Assembly: GCA_938082955.1 (NCBI GenBank)
Contig: CALKDE010000225.1
Span: 1-8,607 of the forward strand
Direction: 5' to 3'
From: an uncultured Pseudomonadales bacterium
GTDB lineage: Bacteria > Pseudomonadota > Gammaproteobacteria > Pseudomonadales > Pseudohongiellaceae
DNA: 8,607 nt
The notes below the pieces were generated by a model, which did no database searches, had not been told where the DNA came from, and was given only the letters and a program-made list of their open reading frames with translations. The translations under genes and the position numbers were made by a program. Below are positions 5,666 to 8,607 of this stretch, piece after piece (within the stretch, counting starts at the first letter, position 1; each line of letters begins with the position of its first letter).

Positions 5666-6427
5666 CTAAGCTTCAATATAGATAGCACTCAACATTCTGC
5701 CGGTAACTCCATCGCGCCGATAGGAAAAAAATTTGCCATCATCACAATAAGTGCAGTAATCACCACCACTTATCTTATCTATTCCCAGGGCAGTCAGCTT
5801 TAGTCTTGCTATGGCGTATAGGTCGGCCATGAATTTTCCTCGATTTTTGCTGGAGACGAAGCAACCTTCCATTGCCAGGACTAACGATGGCGATCCCGTG
5901 GCACAAAGAAAGCAATTCCTAACCTCCTCTCCCACTTCAAAATGACAGAAGCCTATTGCAGGCCCTAACCAAACTGCCAGATTAGAGGCAGAAGTCGACA
6001 TGCGAGAAATCGTGTTTTCGATGACACCTGATGCCAAGCCTTTCCAGCCGGCATGTATTACAGCTACTTCTGTACCATCTAAAGCAGCTACAAAAACGGG
6101 GAGGCAATCTGCAGTCTGTACGCAGCAAACTAAATTCGCGCGCGTAGTGCGCATTGCATCGGCGGTAAGCGCAGGGCCAGCCTTGTTGACTACCGCCACA
6201 TCGTTGCCATGGACTTGTTCTAGCCATTGCCATTCTAGATGTTGAGGCAACGCCTTTTTTAAAAGAGCCCGATTTGACACTACTCGAAGTGAATCATCCC
6301 CAACATGAGTGGCTAAATTAAATGAGGCAAAGGGTGGCTCGCTCACCCCACCCTCCCTAGTCGTAGAGAAGGCGACGATACTGGGCGAGACTGCCCAGTC
6401 GGCGAGAATTGTCTGCTTAACTGTCAT
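5666..6427 (-). CDS. pgeF: Peptidoglycan editing factor PgeF (YfiH, multicopper/laccase-like fold)
   Basis: This is a DUF152/YfiH-family protein. In E. coli the family member removes wrongly incorporated L-serine from the UDP-MurNAc peptide precursor, keeping L-alanine in peptidoglycan. Relatives have also been reported with purine-nucleoside and laccase-like activities, so substrate scope is less certain than family membership. The 253 residues are near the E. coli length. The metal-binding triad is clear: H73 in QVHGND, C108 in QTADCLP and H125 in HAGWKG. Also typical are NLATHVGD (37-44), the cysteine pair C225/C228 and FSYRRDG (234-240). There is no signal peptide, so it acts in the cytoplasm. 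The ATG overlaps the rluD stop as ATGA, indicating translational coupling and one transcript. The clpB promoter region begins about 75 bases beyond its stop. Confidence 0.95.
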   Translation of the reverse strand: MTVKQTILADWAVSPSIVAFSTTREGGVSEPPFASFNLATHVGDDSLRVVSNRALLKKALPQHLEWQWLEQVHGNDVAVVNKAGPALTADAMRTTRANLVCCVQTADCLPVFVAALDGTEVAVIHAGWKGLASGVIENTISRMSTSASNLAVWLGPAIGFCHFEVGEEVRNCFLCATGSPSLVLAMEGCFVSSKNRGKFMADLYAIARLKLTALGIDKISGGDYCTYCDDGKFFSYRRDGVTGRMLSAIYIEA

Positions 6428-7374
6428 GCACCGTCTCGGCGAAGTTGTTCAATTAGCTCCACCATGTCAGCGGGCGTCTTCGCACTCCAACTCATTCGCT
6501 CGCAGCTTTCCGGATGGTCCAGCTCCAGCTTCCTCGCGTGTAGGGCCTGCCGCTTAAATCCTCGCAGACAATCACTCAACTCTTTAGAACAAGCCGCGGG
6601 CAATTTAAAACGCCCCGCGTAGAGCTGATCACCGATAAGGGGGTTATTTAGGTGTGCCATGTGCACGCGAATTTGATGCGTGCGGCCGGTTTCTAAATTC
6701 ACTTGCACGTGGGTGTGACTACGAAACCTTTCAATAACCCTATAGTGAGTTATTGCTTCCTGCCCAGACTCCACCACCGCTCTCTTCTTTCGGTTGACCG
6801 GATGCCTACCCAGTTCTCGATTAATGCGGCCGCCACCCGTTAAAACACCCTGCACAACGGCTTCGTATTCCCTGCTTACCGACCTTTCTTGCAGTTGCTT
6901 TACCAAATCCGCATGGGCCGTCAAAGTCTTGGCGACCACCATAAGGCCGGTGGTGTCTTTATCGAGGCGGTGCACAATGCCAGCGCGGGGCAATTCCTCT
7001 TGATTTGGATTGTGGTGCAATATGCCATTCAACAGAGTCCCCTGGCTATGTCCAGCCGCAGGATGCACTACCACATCGGTGGCCTTGTTAATTACCATCA
7101 GCTGTTCATCCTCGAAGACAATATCCAGTGGCATCGCCTCGGCCACCCAAGTCTCAGCAGCCACTAGTTGCGCCTCTACGACCAGGCAGTCTCCCGGCTC
7201 AAGGCGATCGCGAGGCCTAAGCTGCTTGCTGTTAACTAGCAACGCTCCTTCTCGAATCCAGCTTTGTAGCCGCGCACGTGAATATTCAGGAAACAATTTA
7301 GCTGCAATCTGGTCTAATCGATTGCCCGATAACTCTTCGGTAACTTCTGCTCTAAGTGAGATATGACTTGTCAT
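6424..7374 (-). CDS. rluD: 23S rRNA pseudouridine synthase RluD
   Basis: RluD converts uridines 1911, 1915 and 1917 (E. coli numbering) of helix 69 of 23S rRNA to pseudouridine, which matters for ribosome assembly. I place the start at the ATG at 7374, giving 316 residues, because MTSHISLRAEV...NRLDQ then aligns with the E. coli N terminus. The catalytic aspartate in the HRLDKDT motif becomes D138, next to E. coli D139. A longer reading from the GTG at 7407 adds eleven residues without family similarity; neither start has a strong ribosome binding site. An S4 RNA-binding domain occupies about residues 18-75 and the pseudouridine synthase domain about 85-305, with INKATDVVVHP, GRTHQIRVHM and PLIGD as further family motifs. 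RluD rather than RluC is favoured by the bamD-rluD-pgeF-clpB gene order. Its stop overlaps the pgeF start. Confidence 0.95.
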   Translation of the reverse strand: MTSHISLRAEVTEELSGNRLDQIAAKLFPEYSRARLQSWIREGALLVNSKQLRPRDRLEPGDCLVVEAQLVAAETWVAEAMPLDIVFEDEQLMVINKATDVVVHPAAGHSQGTLLNGILHHNPNQEELPRAGIVHRLDKDTTGLMVVAKTLTAHADLVKQLQERSVSREYEAVVQGVLTGGGRINRELGRHPVNRKKRAVVESGQEAITHYRVIERFRSHTHVQVNLETGRTHQIRVHMAHLNNPLIGDQLYAGRFKLPAACSKELSDCLRGFKRQALHARKLELDHPESCERMSWSAKTPADMVELIEQLRRDGA

Positions 7375-7452
7375 GGAGGCATGATACTTGATTAAGTCGC
7401 TGCACACAGCAGGCCTGAGAAAAGTTCACGGATTACACAGGCATAGCACAAG

Positions 7453-7482
7453 TTGGGATTGCGACCAATGCTGTGGTTAAAT
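7453..7482 (+). promoter_or_regulatory. Candidate promoter for bamD in the divergent region
   Basis: TTGGGA (7453-7458) and TTAAAT (7477-7482) are separated by 18 bp, each matching the sigma-70 consensus at four of six positions. Transcription would start near 7489, leaving about 65 nt before the bamD GTG. The rluD promoter must lie in the same 180-bp divergent gap on the other strand, but I cannot pick a convincing one. Confidence 0.3.
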
Positions 7483-7542
7483 AGCGCTTTTGTGGGCTGG
7501 CGATAGCTGAGCCCCTAGACTAGACCACACGACAGACCTAAC

Positions 7543-7557
7543 ACAGGAAGAACAGTG
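7543..7557 (+). promoter_or_regulatory. Ribosome binding site and GTG start of bamD
   Basis: AGGAAG at 7545-7550 lies four to six bases before a GTG at 7555. This GTG opens directly onto a lipoprotein signal peptide of normal length, so it decides the start. The next in-frame ATG lies far inside the TPR region. Confidence 0.75.
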
Positions 7558-8538
7558 CGCGCTTCAGTTTTAAGATTACCTCTAATTATTTGTCTATCCC
7601 TGCTTCTTGGGGCCTGTGGTTGGTTCGATAGTGAGGAAAGAGATCAGTTCGCCGGATTATCAACCGAAGAACAGTTTTATCGCCGCGCGCTAGAACAACT
7701 AAACTCCCAGAATTTTCAGGGCTCCATCGCCACTTATCAAGCATTAGAGTCCCGCTTTCCCTTCGGCAGGTTCGCAGCGCAAGCACAGATCGAAATCGTC
7801 TATGCTTACTATAGAAACGGAGATTCCGAGGCTGCTAGGGCAGCAGCAGATCGCTTTATCCGGCTCCATCCGGATAACGAGAACATCGACTATGCCTATT
7901 ATATGAAGGGGCTATCCTCATTCACCGATGATCGCGGACTGATCAATCGCTTCATACCTATCGACCCAACTAGGCGAGACCCAGGTCGGGCGAGCGAATC
8001 TTTTTCAGACTTCTCACAGCTACTCGCACTTTACCCTGACAGCCCTTATTCGGCTGACGCTAGGGCGCGCATGGTTTTCCTACGCAACAATCTAGCTGCC
8101 TACGAAATTCATGTAGCAAACTACTACCTTGACCGCCGTGCCTTTGTAGCAGCGCAAAGGCGCGGCCAATATGTGGTGGAGAACTTTCAGGGCACACCGG
8201 CCGTGGCCGATGGTGTGGCTATCATGGTGGAGACCTATCTCCGGCTGGGCCTCAATGACCTTGCCGACACATCGCTCACTTTACTAAGAGAAAACTACCC
8301 CGACCATGCCTCGATCGACAATGATGGTGAATTCATCATCCGCACAGAAATCACCAATCCATCTGTGCTGTACACTGTCTCGTTTGGCCTAATCGGCGAT
8401 AATCGCGTCGAGCCTCCGCTAGCCCCCACCACTAGACCTTTAAATTCTGGCAGCCAGCAGATTATTGACACCCAGACGCGCGCTGCACCAGCGCGTCGCT
8501 CTTGGTTTAGCATCCTAACTTTCGGCCTCTTCGACTAG
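7555..8538 (+). CDS. bamD: Outer membrane protein assembly lipoprotein BamD (ComL/YfiO)
   Basis: BamD is the essential lipoprotein of the Bam complex, which inserts beta-barrel proteins into the outer membrane. It faces the periplasm and binds BamA and substrate signals. The first 20 residues form a lipoprotein signal peptide: R2 and R7, a hydrophobic core, then the lipobox L18-G19-A20-C21, with C21 as the lipidation site. Tetratricopeptide-like repeats follow from about residue 38 to 250. Segments such as RRALEQLNSQNFQGSIATY, RFPFG, AYYRNGDSEAA and DRFIRLHPDN closely follow the family. At 327 residues it exceeds the 245 of E. coli; the excess is mostly C-terminal (about 250-327), Pro- and Thr-rich, ending RRSWFSILTFGLFD. 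Similar long forms occur in Pseudomonas, so I see no sign of fusion. It diverges from rluD, as in E. coli. Confidence 0.96.
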   Translation: MRASVLRLPLIICLSLLLGACGWFDSEERDQFAGLSTEEQFYRRALEQLNSQNFQGSIATYQALESRFPFGRFAAQAQIEIVYAYYRNGDSEAARAAADRFIRLHPDNENIDYAYYMKGLSSFTDDRGLINRFIPIDPTRRDPGRASESFSDFSQLLALYPDSPYSADARARMVFLRNNLAAYEIHVANYYLDRRAFVAAQRRGQYVVENFQGTPAVADGVAIMVETYLRLGLNDLADTSLTLLRENYPDHASIDNDGEFIIRTEITNPSVLYTVSFGLIGDNRVEPPLAPTTRPLNSGSQQIIDTQTRAAPARRSWFSILTFGLFD

Positions 8539-8598
8539 ATTGCCCAACCACGGCCTTCGCCAGAACGCTGACGAAGGCCGCACATCCAAAAACCTCCT
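8535..8598 (-). other. 16-codon antisense ORF with strong Shine-Dalgarno (doubtful)
   Basis: On the minus strand a perfect AGGAGG (8593-8598) lies seven bases before an ATG (8583-8585), which opens a 16-codon ORF ending in TAG at 8535-8537, across the bamD stop. The ORF is encoded mostly by the bamD 3' hairpin. The ribosome binding site is ideal, but the peptide resembles nothing I recognise and the match may be chance. It is also close to the right edge, so any promoter would be outside the window. Confidence 0.12.
8551..8580 (+). terminator. Strong hairpin downstream of bamD
   Basis: Arms CGGCCTTCG (8551-8559) and CGAAGGCCG (8572-8580) pair perfectly over 9 bp. After one C-A mismatch, CAG/CTG (8561-8563, 8568-8570) closes an AACG tetraloop. 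It begins 12 bases after the bamD stop, where a terminator is expected. However, no U-tract follows on either strand: the plus strand continues cacatccaaaaacc. It may be a stabilising 3' hairpin or a factor-dependent end rather than a standard intrinsic terminator. Confidence 0.45.
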
Positions 8599-8607
8599 AT
8601 CTTCTTC

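Overview
The window looks like chromosomal DNA from a gammaproteobacterium of moderate GC. The main evidence is gene order: a bamD-type lipoprotein gene diverging from rluD, which runs into pgeF (yfiH) and then clpB, is the arrangement known from Escherichia coli and many other gammaproteobacteria. The long BamD (327 codons) and a GEG variant of the thiamine-diphosphate motif in IlvI fit a Pseudomonas-like or marine cellvibrionad-like relative better than an enteric, but this is inference and I cannot name a genus. Coding density is high, all six large genes are intact, and I see no transposase, integrase, rRNA, tRNA or CRISPR array.

Layout from left to right. Positions 1-259 hold a direct-repeat array of four 44-bp copies separated by 34, 11 and 34 bp, and it probably continues past the left edge. 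The rightmost copy contains the last codons and stop of ilvH, so the family is built on, or inserted into, the ilvH 3' end. Positions 237-2455 (minus strand) hold ilvI-ilvH, overlapping by one base and encoding the large and small subunits of acetohydroxyacid synthase. Positions 2456-2876 are a 421-bp gap that must hold the ilvI control region, with short inverted repeats and a branched-chain-rich 29-codon ORF but nothing I can name with confidence. Positions 2877-5504 (minus) are clpB, preceded by a good candidate sigma-32 promoter. Positions 5666-6427 and 6424-7374 (minus) are pgeF and rluD, which overlap by 4 bp. A divergent intergenic region leads to bamD at 7555-8538 (plus), followed by a strong hairpin.

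How the genes work together. IlvI and IlvH form the first committed enzyme of branched-chain amino acid synthesis, and IlvH keeps the residues linked to valine feedback. ClpB is the heat-shock disaggregase. RluD modifies 23S rRNA and PgeF edits peptidoglycan precursors; they appear translationally coupled. BamD is a lipoprotein subunit of the outer-membrane beta-barrel assembly machine. None of these genes is new.

The least ordinary part is the repeat array at the left edge. It duplicates a protein-coding end, contains a dyad whose centre changes by a paired substitution, and carries overlapping micro-ORFs. In one frame, four of the six differences between two copies are synonymous. It is the best candidate for something undescribed, although simple tandem duplication remains the default explanation.
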